Shown: positions 25,927-34,250 of the stretch, one piece after another
Layout: every line of letters begins with the position of its first letter
Numbering within the stretch: the stretch's first letter is position 1
IMG/VR virus record: IMGVR_UViG_3300025668_000025
Location: 1 to 35,927 of that record
Direction: 5' to 3' (one strand)
Length of the DNA: 35,927 nucleotides
From: a virus
Program-made: the position numbers and the translations under genes
The notes under the pieces: generated by a model
What the model was told of the DNA's origin: nothing
Seen by the model: only the letters and a program-made list of their open reading frames with translations
The model's database searches: none

Positions 25927-28900
25927 ATGGCTAAAGCATATACCAATGTAAACTCTACAACAGGAACTTTTGCTGGTTGGCTGAGTAAGTCTAACGAGTT
26001 GTTCTACGATATGTCAACGATGATTGTCACCGTTGCTGACGTTTCTGCACCAAATAGCAGTAACGAAGCAAGAACGACGGGCAACGCTGACATTCAAGGA
26101 TATTTCTCAGCAAACAATATTGTTGTGTGGGATACTCTTGCTGGTGGTAGAAACGAAGAGTGGACAAATACAGACACTCTCTACATCGTCTCCAACACGC
26201 AGATTGGTAACAGTTCACAGACAGATACACTAACAGTATATGGTGATGCTACATTTGATGCTAACGTACAGATTGGTTCAGCAGCGACAGATGGTCTAAC
26301 GATTGCTGCTAACACCGTTGTAAATGGTCTTTCGTTCTTCACTGCTAACACACGTTTCAATGACAACGCACGAATAAGTTTTGGTACAGACAGTGATACA
26401 AGCCTCTATCATGATGGTTCAGATTTAAAGCTAACCCACAATAATGCAAACACTTCAGACTTTATCATTGAAGATGTTTCTGGTAATGACGTATTCACAT
26501 TTACGACAGACACTTCCGTATTTACAGTGGCAAGATATGATGGCGTCACTACTGGTCCACAAATAACACTTAAAGATGTTGCTCCATCAGCAAACGGTCA
26601 GCATACTGGTAGAATTGCTTTTCAAGCGGCTGATTCTGGCGGTAATAATACAGAATATGCTAGAATAATGGGGGTTATAGAAGATAGTATTGACGGCACA
26701 GAAGACGGTTCGCTATACTTACAAACAATTGTTGCCGGTACAAATAAAAGTTTAATTACTGCTAATGACAATGGCACTGGTGAGATAAGACTCTATCATG
26801 CTAATAGTTCTTCTAGTGCAGTGAAATTAACTACCAAAACTGATGGCGTTTTAATTACTGGTGAACTTCAATCAACTACATTAGATGTTAATGGTGTTGC
26901 TAATATTAGTGGTGTCGTTACGCTGGGTGCTAACGCAAACTTTGGTGATGCTGACCAAGCGAACTTTGGTGCTGCTGCTGACCTTCAGATTTTCCACGAT
27001 GCTACAGACTCACACATCAAAGATAATGGTACTGGCAATCTAAAAATTTCGTCTTCTCAGATTGATTTCTTAGGCGGTGCCGATGGCGCTGAGACAATGG
27101 CAACGATGGTTGATGATGGAGCAGTTACTCTCTATCATAACAATGCTGTTAAAATTGCTACTACTGCTACTGGTGTTGTTGTTACAGGCGACACTGGTAC
27201 AGACACTTTAACTGTTGGTGGTGGTTATGGCTCTACTGGGCTTGCTATTGCAGCGACTGGTAATATTCAAACTAATGGCACCCTCACAGTTGATGGATTA
27301 GCCACTTTGAATGCTGGTATCGCAGTTGATACTAATAAGTTTACCGTAGCAGATACTACTGGTAATGTAAGCACTGCCGGTACGCTTGGTGTTACAGGAA
27401 TTTCGACCCTTGGTATAATCAACGTTAGTGGTCTAGCATCTCTTGATGCTGGTATTGATGTTGATGGAGCATTTACTGTAGCAGACACGAGTGGTAATGT
27501 AGTTACATCAGGCACACTTGGCGTAACAGGAGTATCAACACTTGGTGTGATCAACGCCAGTGGTTTGGCGTCTCTTGATGCTGGTATTGATGTTGATGGA
27601 GCATTTACTGTATCGAATTCTAGTGGTAATATAGCTACGTCAGGTACTCTTGGTGTAACAGGATTATCAACGCTTGGTATAATCAACGCCAGTGGTTTAG
27701 CATCTTTGAATGGTGGCATCGCAGTTGATGCTAACTTCACAGTTAATGGTACATCAGGCGCTACAGTAATCGGTTCTACTCTTAATGTGACAGGAACTTC
27801 AACGCTTGCTGCGATCAACGCCAGTGGTTTAGCATCTCTTGATGGCGGCATTAACGTCAATGATGACTTCACAGTTGATGTGAATGGTAATGTTGTTGGT
27901 GTTGCTAGTACATTCTCTGGCTTAACAAGTGCAGATGGTGGTATCGATGTAAACACTGCTAAGTTCACTGTAGCGGCTGCTGGTGATACAGTAATCGCTG
28001 CTGATACAGCATCCACTTCTTCTACAACTGGCGCATTGAAAGTTGCTGGTGGTACTGGTATTGCTGGCGACCTGTTTGTTGGAGAGGATGTAGATATTAC
28101 TGGCAATTTAGTTGTAGATGGTACTGCTACTTTTGCTGGCAATGGTAACTTTACGGTCAACAATTCTATTGTTACAACATTAAGTGTTACTGGTGACACG
28201 GATATTGGTACCGGTACTTCTGACACACTTACGATTAATGCAAGTGTAAGTGTTGGTAGTGATATTGTACCAAAAACAGACAGTACATACGATTTAGGTA
28301 CTAATAGTCTACGCTATGCTCTTATTTACGGCGACCAGTTCTACTCCTCGGCTAACGTACACATTCAAGGGCAAGGCAGTTTACGATTCGGTGATGCAGA
28401 TTCTTCAAATTATGTTTCGTTCAAATCACCTGCTACAGTCAGTTCTAACATCACATGGACACTTCCAGACGCTGACGCAACAACTTCTGGTTTCGCTCTT
28501 GTAAGTAATGCGGGTGGTGTACTCAGTTGGGCAGCAGCAGGCGCTACAACTACAAGCGATACATCAACAAACGCTAACGAACTGATTTACTTTGGTGATA
28601 CCACTAGTGGTGCTGTCACAGCAGTACATCATGATGCAGGCTTGACATATAACCCAAGCACTGGTACATTGACAAGTGACGCATTTGCTGGTGTTGCATC
28701 CTCTGCTACAACTGCTGTAACTCTTACAGGTCTCACTTCAACAGTTACAGAACTGAACAAAGTTGACGGTGGTACTGCTGCATCTTCAATCACTGCTGCT
28801 GGCGCAGATAGAGTTGTTTACAACGATGCTGGTGTAATGAAGCAAGTTGCTCTAACAACGCTTGACACATACTTTAGCGGTACAACAAAGACATTAACGA

Positions 28901-31116
28901 ATAAGACGCTTACGTCGCCAACACTTAATACTCCATCGATTGGTACAAGTTTTACATTTGATAGTATTACTGTTGCTGGCATTCAAACAAGCGCTGAGTC
29001 TTTCGTTGATAATGATACATCACTGATGACTTCTGGTGCGATTAATGACCGTATAGCAGTAGTAGCACAAGCAACAATCGATGCTGATAATTCTGTTATG
29101 CAACTCAACTCAGCCGCTACGAAATCTGCCGGTGACTTGACATTCAACGATAGCGTTGCTATGAATTTTGGTACTGACACTGACGCTGAAATCTATCACA
29201 CTGGTTCACATCTATACGCTGATATCAACACTGGTTCTTTCTTTATTCGTGATGGCGCTGATAGTAATGCAACAATATTTTCATTTACACCATCAACTTC
29301 TGCTCTTTCAATCACAAACGCAGATGCTGCTGCTGCTGGACCAACTATAACATTAAGACATGATAGTGCATCTCCTGCTGCGTCTGATGAATTGGGCCAA
29401 ATCTTTTTCCAGATGGACAATGCTGCTGGCGTAAATCATAGCTACGCATACATTGATGCTAGAGTTGTGGACCCAACAACTGATGGTGAAGACGGTAGTA
29501 TATCACTTTACACAGTAGCAGCAGGTACTCTTAGAGAGACTATTAAAGCAGATTCCGGTGTTGCAACACTATATCATAATGGTAGTGCTAAACTCGCTAC
29601 TGCTTCTGGTGGTGTGACAATTACAGGCACGGCAACAGCAACAACCTTCTCTGGTTCTGGCGCTTCTTTGACTGCTCTTCCAGCAGCAAGTTTAACGGGC
29701 ACTATTGCTGACGATAGACTACCTGCTTCAATCTCATCTGACATTACTGGAACTGCTGCGAAAGTAACAGTTACAAATAGCGCTACAAACACGAATTTTC
29801 CGGTGGTCTTTCACAATGAATCGAATGGTTTGCTAGATGACACTGGTGCATTAAGATATAATCCAAGCACGGGTACATTACTTGTTCCAAATCTTACTGT
29901 AGCAGGAACAACCACACAAGTTGATACTGTTACAATGAATGCGGCAAATGCCATAGTGTTTGAAGGTGCGACTCCTGATAACTTCGAAACAACATTAACC
30001 ATTACAGACCCAACAGCAGATAGAACAATTACTTTACCAAACGTATCGGGTACTGTTGCTCTAACGTCTAGCGACATTACAGGCAATGCTGCTACTGCTA
30101 CTACACTTGCGACTGCCAGAACAATTGGTGGCGTATCCTTTAACGGTGGTGCTAATATTAATCTACCGGGTGTAAATACTGCTGGTAACCAAAACACCTC
30201 TGGTTCTGCTGCAACTCTAACTACTGCCAGAACTATCGGTGGAACTTCGTTTGATGGTAGCGCTAACATTGCAGTCGCACTTGCTGCTACTGCTACTAAA
30301 CTTGCAACAACAAGAGCAATTCAAGTAAGTGGTGCTGTAACTGGTACTGCAAACTTTGATGGTAGTGGTGCAATTAATATCGTTACTACTGCTACTTCTG
30401 ACCCAACAATCACACTTGGTGGGGATTTGTCAGGCAGTGCAACATTAACAAATCTTGGTAATGCCACATTAACAGCAACAATTGCCGCAACTTCTGTTGA
30501 AACTAGTATGATTGCTGCTGATGCTATTACTGGTGCTAAGATTGCTGATAACGCAATTAACTCAGAACACTATGTAGATGCCAGCATTGATAATGAACAT
30601 ATTGCTGCTGATGCTATTACTGGTGCTAAGATTGCTGATGATGCAATTAACTCTGAACACTATGTAGATGCTTCTATTGATACTGTGCATATAAGTGATG
30701 ATGCGGTGACCAACGCTAAAATTGGTAATTCGGCTGTAGGCGCTGATCAGCTCGCTTCTAATGCGGTAACCAACGCTAAAATTGGTAGTGATGCAGTAAC
30801 TGGTGCTAAGATTGCTGATGATACAATTAACTCAGAACATTATGCTGCTGGTAGTGTTGACGCAGAACATTTAAACGTTACAGGCAACGGTACAACCTCA
30901 CAGTTTTTGAGGTCTGATGGTGACGGTTCGTTTACTTGGGCTGTACCAGCAGGTGTTACAGCCGTAACAATCAATAAGACAGCGACGGGACAAAGCTCAT
31001 ACTCTGTTTATGATGTGTCTTTAACAGGTTCTATTTCTGGTAGTACTATAACCTTGAATCTTACTGTTGATCATTTTGCGGATACTGGTGGCGACGGTGA
31101 TGGTGATGGTCCATAA
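25927..31116 (+). CDS. Long repeat-rich tail fibre protein
   Basis: 1729 residues, a probable host-recognition fibre. The N-terminus MAKAYTNVNSTTGTFAGWLS and WDTLAGGRNEEWTNTDTLYI probably anchors the fibre. Three beta modules with an L-Y-H-D-G or related strand follow (near residues 150-330, 340-430 and 1075-1240). Between about residues 464 and 660 lie four 44-residue repeats around T-L-G-V-T-G-x-S-T-L-G. From residue 1528 an array of 30-residue units has D-A-I-T-G-A-K-I-A-D and N-S-E-H-Y. GTTSQFLRSDGDGSFTWA near the end is a common fibre phrase, and the C-terminus is an acidic Gly/Asp tail (GGDGDGDGP). The sequence lacks Cys, as is usual for fibres. Ribosome site is purine-rich and weak. 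The receptor cannot be inferred. Confidence 0.85.
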   Translation: MAKAYTNVNSTTGTFAGWLSKSNELFYDMSTMIVTVADVSAPNSSNEARTTGNADIQGYFSANNIVVWDTLAGGRNEEWTNTDTLYIVSNTQIGNSSQTDTLTVYGDATFDANVQIGSAATDGLTIAANTVVNGLSFFTANTRFNDNARISFGTDSDTSLYHDGSDLKLTHNNANTSDFIIEDVSGNDVFTFTTDTSVFTVARYDGVTTGPQITLKDVAPSANGQHTGRIAFQAADSGGNNTEYARIMGVIEDSIDGTEDGSLYLQTIVAGTNKSLITANDNGTGEIRLYHANSSSSAVKLTTKTDGVLITGELQSTTLDVNGVANISGVVTLGANANFGDADQANFGAAADLQIFHDATDSHIKDNGTGNLKISSSQIDFLGGADGAETMATMVDDGAVTLYHNNAVKIATTATGVVVTGDTGTDTLTVGGGYGSTGLAIAATGNIQTNGTLTVDGLATLNAGIAVDTNKFTVADTTGNVSTAGTLGVTGISTLGIINVSGLASLDAGIDVDGAFTVADTSGNVVTSGTLGVTGVSTLGVINASGLASLDAGIDVDGAFTVSNSSGNIATSGTLGVTGLSTLGIINASGLASLNGGIAVDANFTVNGTSGATVIGSTLNVTGTSTLAAINASGLASLDGGINVNDDFTVDVNGNVVGVASTFSGLTSADGGIDVNTAKFTVAAAGDTVIAADTASTSSTTGALKVAGGTGIAGDLFVGEDVDITGNLVVDGTATFAGNGNFTVNNSIVTTLSVTGDTDIGTGTSDTLTINASVSVGSDIVPKTDSTYDLGTNSLRYALIYGDQFYSSANVHIQGQGSLRFGDADSSNYVSFKSPATVSSNITWTLPDADATTSGFALVSNAGGVLSWAAAGATTTSDTSTNANELIYFGDTTSGAVTAVHHDAGLTYNPSTGTLTSDAFAGVASSATTAVTLTGLTSTVTELNKVDGGTAASSITAAGADRVVYNDAGVMKQVALTTLDTYFSGTTKTLTNKTLTSPTLNTPSIGTSFTFDSITVAGIQTSAESFVDNDTSLMTSGAINDRIAVVAQATIDADNSVMQLNSAATKSAGDLTFNDSVAMNFGTDTDAEIYHTGSHLYADINTGSFFIRDGADSNATIFSFTPSTSALSITNADAAAAGPTITLRHDSASPAASDELGQIFFQMDNAAGVNHSYAYIDARVVDPTTDGEDGSISLYTVAAGTLRETIKADSGVATLYHNGSAKLATASGGVTITGTATATTFSGSGASLTALPAASLTGTIADDRLPASISSDITGTAAKVTVTNSATNTNFPVVFHNESNGLLDDTGALRYNPSTGTLLVPNLTVAGTTTQVDTVTMNAANAIVFEGATPDNFETTLTITDPTADRTITLPNVSGTVALTSSDITGNAATATTLATARTIGGVSFNGGANINLPGVNTAGNQNTSGSAATLTTARTIGGTSFDGSANIAVALAATATKLATTRAIQVSGAVTGTANFDGSGAINIVTTATSDPTITLGGDLSGSATLTNLGNATLTATIAATSVETSMIAADAITGAKIADNAINSEHYVDASIDNEHIAADAITGAKIADDAINSEHYVDASIDTVHISDDAVTNAKIGNSAVGADQLASNAVTNAKIGSDAVTGAKIADDTINSEHYAAGSVDAEHLNVTGNGTTSQFLRSDGDGSFTWAVPAGVTAVTINKTATGQSSYSVYDVSLTGSISGSTITLNLTVDHFADTGGDGDGDGP
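27316..27960 (+). repeat. 44-residue (132-bp) tandem repeats in the fibre
   Basis: Units begin G-I-[DA]-V-D and contain G-T-L-G-V-T-G-x-S-T-L-G and [IV]-N-[AV]-S-G-L-A-S-L. The first unit is 46 residues long because of a two-residue insertion; the next are 44 residues. Segment ending at 27480 recurs with its end at 27612, exactly 132 bases later. Units drift in the last copies. Confidence 0.85.
30511..30885 (+). repeat. 30-residue (90-bp) repeats near the fibre C-terminus
   Basis: The DNA at 30511-30540 recurs exactly at 30601-30630, and the following bases also match closely. Related shorter units with D-A-V-T-N-A-K-I-G follow, up to the final N-S-E-H-Y unit. Confidence 0.85.
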
Positions 31117-31130
31117 TAAAGGAGTATAAA

Positions 31131-31463
31131 ATGGTAGAAGTAGTTCGTGCAAACATCACAATCAATCAGTTTCGTGCAAAAGAAGAAGGCGCTCTTGGTA
31201 AGGTTGTCAAGTTTGTAGAGTGGACATATGATTGGACACACAGTGATTATCCGGGCGCAACAGTAGAAAGTATGTTTGTTACTGCTCTTCCAGAAGCAAG
31301 TGCTGATGGTTTTGTAGCGTTTGATGATATTACAAGAGATGTTCTTATTGATTGGGCTTTGTCAGTAGAGAGTGCGACTTTAGATAAAATCGAACCTCAC
31401 GCTATGGCACAACTTCCTCAAGAGTATGCTCTGTCTCAAACAACAGTTTATCATATCGGATAA
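31131..31463 (+). CDS. Unrecognised 110-residue protein of the fibre region
   Basis: I do not recognise the family. The ATG at 31131 has an excellent AAAGGAG site eight bases upstream, so expression is likely strong. The protein opens with a strand VRANITINQF, then has an aromatic patch FVEWTYDWTHSD, an Ala/Gly-rich turn, and a helix ITRDVLIDWALSVE. It has no signal or membrane segment. It lies directly behind the long fibre gene and before another fibre-region protein, so a fibre assembly or tip role is possible but unproven. Confidence 0.75.
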   Translation: MVEVVRANITINQFRAKEEGALGKVVKFVEWTYDWTHSDYPGATVESMFVTALPEASADGFVAFDDITRDVLIDWALSVESATLDKIEPHAMAQLPQEYALSQTTVYHIG

Positions 31464-31468
31464 CAACA

Positions 31469-31996
31469 ATGGCAGTCACAACATACGCAGCATCTGGACA
31501 ACTTTCTCTTAGCGCATTTAGAACAACAGTTGTAGGCGCTAGTGATTCTGTTTCTATGAGCAAACTTGTTGATAGAGGCGCATCTACAAGCACCACAACA
31601 ACTGATATATTTTATTTTGGTACAAATGTTCCGTGGAACGAGTCTGGAACAGTCGGTACTAATCTTAGTATTCCAAACAGAACAACGAGCGATCCTACTC
31701 CCGCAGTAGCTATTAGTGACTTTCACGGAGCTATTCCGTGGTTCTGGACATTTAGACATAATCAGTGGGCTTATGGTAAGTATCAATCAGGTTATGAATA
31801 CGATGATGCCTCCAAAGGTTACGTCTCGACTTACGGCACAAAACTAACGTGGGACAATGTGCTTGTGCATACTTTAACCACAAGTTTTCCGGCTTCAATA
31901 ACCACAGGCGGATACACATACTATAGAGGTCAATATACTGGTACTTCTCAAGCAACTTTAGGTAGCTCTGGCATTTATAGAATTGGGAGAGATTGA
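31469..31996 (+). CDS. Probable fibre-tip or virion surface protein
   Basis: 175 residues, family not recognised. The N-terminal region reads ASGQLSLSAFRTTVVGASDS with a Ser/Thr-rich strand pattern that resembles the opening of small fibre-associated proteins in marine phages. The middle has a Trp/Phe-rich block PWFWTFRHNQWAYG followed by many Tyr residues (YQSGYEYDD, YTYYRGQYTG), and the end is GIYRIGRD. The aromatic, Gly-rich make-up would suit a binding surface such as an adhesin tip. The next gene starts three bases after its stop. Confidence 0.65.
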   Translation: MAVTTYAASGQLSLSAFRTTVVGASDSVSMSKLVDRGASTSTTTTDIFYFGTNVPWNESGTVGTNLSIPNRTTSDPTPAVAISDFHGAIPWFWTFRHNQWAYGKYQSGYEYDDASKGYVSTYGTKLTWDNVLVHTLTTSFPASITTGGYTYYRGQYTGTSQATLGSSGIYRIGRD

Positions 31997-31998
31997 TA

Positions 31999-32619
31999 AT
32001 GACTATTGAATATAGAGACCCTATTGATGGCGAAGAGATGGGAAATCTGTCTCAAGCAGAAACAGATGAGATGGGTAAGATTTTATATGATGTGAGAAAA
32101 CACAATTTAGCAGGCAAAATTGTAGCGGGTAATCGAAAACATCATACAGAGGAAGCTGCTAGTGTTGCTTGCAAATCAATTACTAAGTTAGACGATGTTT
32201 TTCTTATTCGTGCCTTTGATGGCGACAAATGTGTAGGCTTTAGATTTATTAAACCCGCTAAGTATTCTTCTCTTGCTACACCTAGAAACTCAGAAGAAGA
32301 AGCCAAGTATGGTCACATTAGAGATTGGTGGTTAAGTCAGGGATTGAAGATTTCAGAAGGTCTTGCTCCGGGTCTTTTTGCTGCTCATAAAGATTATGCT
32401 GGTCAGGGTATTGCCTCTACAGTTAGAAATCTTTGTAATGTAGAATCTAAAAGAAGAGGGTATGTCTGGATTGCTGGGCATGACATTGAAGATAAAAGTC
32501 GGTGGGACTGGACAATGCACTACTATGAAAAGAACGGTATCGTTCCTGTTTTTAGTGACATTGATTGTCCTAATGAACTGGGTGGATATGGAAAAATTTA
32601 TTACTATAAATTAGTGTGA
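31999..32619 (+). CDS. GNAT-family acetyltransferase
   Basis: 206 residues from ATG 31999, preceded by GGAG ten bases upstream. The GNAT acetyl-CoA-binding motif A is visible as a strand GLFAAHKDYAGQGIAS, with the R/Q-x-x-G-x-G/A loop present as Y-A-G-Q-G-I, then a helix TVRNLCNVESKRRG. Motif B follows as YVWIAGHDI and the helix with HYYEKNGIVPV, the usual Y-x-K-x-G-F-like end. The first 70 residues are less typical. GNATs move an acetyl group from acetyl-CoA to amines or proteins; the substrate here is unknown. Its place among fibre genes suggests a virion or host surface target. It ends GKIYYYKLV, a phrase that recurs as a remnant at 33192. Confidence 0.75.
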   Translation: MTIEYRDPIDGEEMGNLSQAETDEMGKILYDVRKHNLAGKIVAGNRKHHTEEAASVACKSITKLDDVFLIRAFDGDKCVGFRFIKPAKYSSLATPRNSEEEAKYGHIRDWWLSQGLKISEGLAPGLFAAHKDYAGQGIASTVRNLCNVESKRRGYVWIAGHDIEDKSRWDWTMHYYEKNGIVPVFSDIDCPNELGGYGKIYYYKLV

Positions 32620-32643
32620 AAACAAACATTTGGAAAATAAAAT

Positions 32644-33192
32644 ATGACACTTGAATTTGAAATTAAACCTATAGTCCTTATTGATTATCTAGTAACGAAG
32701 TTGCCAGATGTTGACAATGAAGCACTTGCACATCAAATAGAACTTTATAAGAGCAAAAAATTCTCTCACGATGAAAATGATGGCAATTACGAAGATAGTG
32801 ATTTACCTAATAGCAAACCAATAAACGACTTTAAGGAAATTCTTTTATCTTCCTTAGCTTTTGTGACAAAGCAAAACGTGAAAATTTCTAGAACTTGGGG
32901 TCATGTAACAGTTCCGCACGATTCCACTGAATATCACAATCATCTGGAATATATAAACGGAATGCCTAGTGGTAGAGATGATCCACTTTCTTGTATTTAC
33001 TATTGCAAGATACCAGAAAATAGTGGAGACGTAACTTTTCGTGTGACGGCAGGGATTAGAGAATACGCAGTAACAGAAAAAGCGGAAGTTGGTAAATTAA
33101 TTGTTTTTCCAAGTGAAGTTTATCATATGACGGGAAAAAATGCGAGTAATGAAAATCGTATTTCCATCAATAGTAATTTTAAAATTATTTAA
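32644..33192 (+). CDS. 2OG-Fe(II) oxygenase-like protein
   Basis: 182 residues. The C-terminal half has the double-stranded beta-helix pattern of the 2OG-Fe(II) oxygenases common in marine T4-like phages. It includes a strand TWGHVTVPHDSTEYHNHLE with His98 and His100, then LSCIYYCKIPENSGDVTF, then LIVFPSEVYHMTG with His161, and NRISINSNFKI with Arg172 that would bind 2-oxoglutarate. The metal triad would be H98 or H100, with an acid or second His, plus H161; the exact set is uncertain since the H-x-D motif is H-x-H here. Residues 1-70 are helical and variable. Such enzymes hydroxylate proteins or small molecules; the substrate is unknown. Stop overlaps a tiny remnant ORF. Confidence 0.7.
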   Translation: MTLEFEIKPIVLIDYLVTKLPDVDNEALAHQIELYKSKKFSHDENDGNYEDSDLPNSKPINDFKEILLSSLAFVTKQNVKISRTWGHVTVPHDSTEYHNHLEYINGMPSGRDDPLSCIYYCKIPENSGDVTFRVTAGIREYAVTEKAEVGKLIVFPSEVYHMTGKNASNENRISINSNFKII

Positions 33193-33224
33193 TGGGAAAA
33201 ATCTATCACTACAAACTTATATAA
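33192..33224 (+). pseudogene. Remnant 3' end of a second acetyltransferase gene
   Basis: Directly behind the oxygenase stop, the sequence encodes MGKIYHYKLI and a stop. The acetyltransferase at 31999-32619 ends GKIYYYKLV. The eight shared positions of nine lie at a gene 3' end in both cases, so this looks like the surviving tail of a related gene replaced by the oxygenase gene. It is too short to be a likely gene itself. Confidence 0.55.
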
Positions 33225-33227
33225 ATA
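33220..33227 (+). promoter_or_regulatory. T4-type late promoter before the 33254 gene
   Basis: Perfect TATAAATA in the 61-base gap after the oxygenase gene, 26 bases before the ATG at 33254. This is the usual late-promoter position. Confidence 0.75.
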
Positions 33228-33253
33228 CAAGAAAAGAAAAAGGTATGTAGAAT

Positions 33254-33583
33254 ATGGCTATCAAGTCTAACATTATCATAGACCAAGGGTCAGATTATAC
33301 GGTGACTGTTGATTTGACAGACGCTAATGGTAATACTATGGTATTGTCTGGTTATAGTGGTCGGGCATCAATGAGAAAGAGTTTTACATCTACTACGAGC
33401 AAAGACTTCACAGTTTCTATAAATGGTTCTGCGGGTGAAGTTACTCTCTCAATGGACTCTGATTATACTGCAAATATAGCAGCAGGCAGATATCTTTATG
33501 ATGTTGAAGTTATATCTTCAGCAAATGTGGTCACAAGAGTTTTACAAGGTATTGCTACGATATCACCAGAAATCACTAGGTAG
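33254..33583 (+). CDS. Small beta-sandwich virion protein
   Basis: 109 residues, probably all-beta. Short strands run IIIDQGSDYTVTVDLTDANG, GYSGRASMRKSF and DFTVSINGSAGEVTLSM, then AGRYLYDVEVIS and VTRVLQGIATISPEI. This plan, with a final A-G-R-Y-x-Y-D-V motif, is like the small Ig-like or BppU-N-like proteins found near fibres in marine phages. No enzymatic motif is visible. A late promoter and AAAGG lie upstream. Confidence 0.65.
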   Translation: MAIKSNIIIDQGSDYTVTVDLTDANGNTMVLSGYSGRASMRKSFTSTTSKDFTVSINGSAGEVTLSMDSDYTANIAAGRYLYDVEVISSANVVTRVLQGIATISPEITR

Positions 33584-33588
33584 AAAAA

Positions 33589-34023
33589 ATGGCGATAACG
33601 GCTGTAGTTCAAACACCATCACAGATAGCTGCTGAAGTAAAGACGACTGGTCGGATTATTCCGTCAAGGGCTGTAATTTCAGCATCAACTCTTGCCAGCT
33701 TATCCGATGTGTCGCTTGTCACTACGACAGCGACTTCTGTAATGATGTACAACTCTGGCACTTCTACGTTTCAGTTGAAAGAGCATCCTTATCTAGATCA
33801 CACACCGGGTGTTTTAACTGCTAACTCCGCTGTTCTAGTGGACGCTAATTCACATATTGATTATGTTAGTACAACAAATTTTAGAATACAAAGTTCAGGT
33901 GGAAGCACGGCATATATCAATGAAATTGTAACAACCGTTGATGATTCTGCTAATACTGATCAATTGGCAACAGCATCTGCTGTGAAAAACTACGTTGACA
34001 ATCTTGACGGTGGCACATATTAA
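33589..34023 (+). CDS. Fibre-region structural protein ending in DGGTY
   Basis: 144 residues. The opening MAITAVVQTPSQIAAEVKT is a helix-and-strand anchor, followed by LASLSDVSLVTTTATSVM with the phrase common at the base of marine phage fibres. The final part reads NTDQLATASAVKNYVDN, a fibre helix motif, and ends LDGGTY. The fibre at 34251 ends IDGGTY. AGG upstream of ATG 33589 is the ribosome site. It starts five bases after the preceding gene, so it is in the same operon. Confidence 0.7.
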   Translation: MAITAVVQTPSQIAAEVKTTGRIIPSRAVISASTLASLSDVSLVTTTATSVMMYNSGTSTFQLKEHPYLDHTPGVLTANSAVLVDANSHIDYVSTTNFRIQSSGGSTAYINEIVTTVDDSANTDQLATASAVKNYVDNLDGGTY

Positions 34024-34037
34024 TTAAGGAATGTTTA

Positions 34038-34241
34038 ATGATGGATGAAAATTATGATACGTTGAAAATATTTTGCGATAAGCAAAAGGTTATGATTGCT
34101 GATTTGCTATCTAAAGTTCTAATGCTTGAGACTAAATTAGAAATTTTACAAGTATCGATGAATAGCGCAGAAACTATAAATACTAATAACAATAAAAAAG
34201 AAAGTGATCCATCAATAAGATCACCGTTCAAGAACCGATAG
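34038..34241 (+). CDS. Second small coiled-coil protein before a fibre gene
   Basis: 67 residues from ATG 34038 (a second ATG follows directly) with AAGGA seven bases upstream. A heptad helix runs DKQKVMIADLLSKVLMLETK and LEILQVSMNSAE, followed by a polar Asn/Lys-rich tail. There is no obvious sequence identity to the 66-residue protein at 25717, but size, helix and place before a fibre gene are alike. A late-promoter box lies in its coding sequence. Function unknown. Confidence 0.7.
   Translation: MMDENYDTLKIFCDKQKVMIADLLSKVLMLETKLEILQVSMNSAETINTNNNKKESDPSIRSPFKNR
34175..34182 (+). promoter_or_regulatory. T4-type late promoter before the 34251 fibre gene
   Basis: Perfect TATAAATA in the 3' part of the small coiled-coil gene, 68 bases before the GTG at 34251. 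Confidence 0.6.
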
Positions 34242-34250
34242 GAGATCAAA

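Noticed and set aside
27267-28226. 319-codon minus-strand open frame inside the long fibre gene
   Set aside because: It arises from the repeated, Thr/Val/Pro-rich complement of the fibre repeats and has no ribosome site or neighbours.
29137-29165. TTGACA, 17 bases, TATGAA resembling a sigma70 promoter
   Set aside because: It is inside the fibre coding region, the -10 matches only four of six positions, and no gene start follows.
27316-30885. Regular direct repeats that could suggest a CRISPR array
   Set aside because: Repeats are in-frame protein repeats of a fibre, without constant short repeats and unique spacers.
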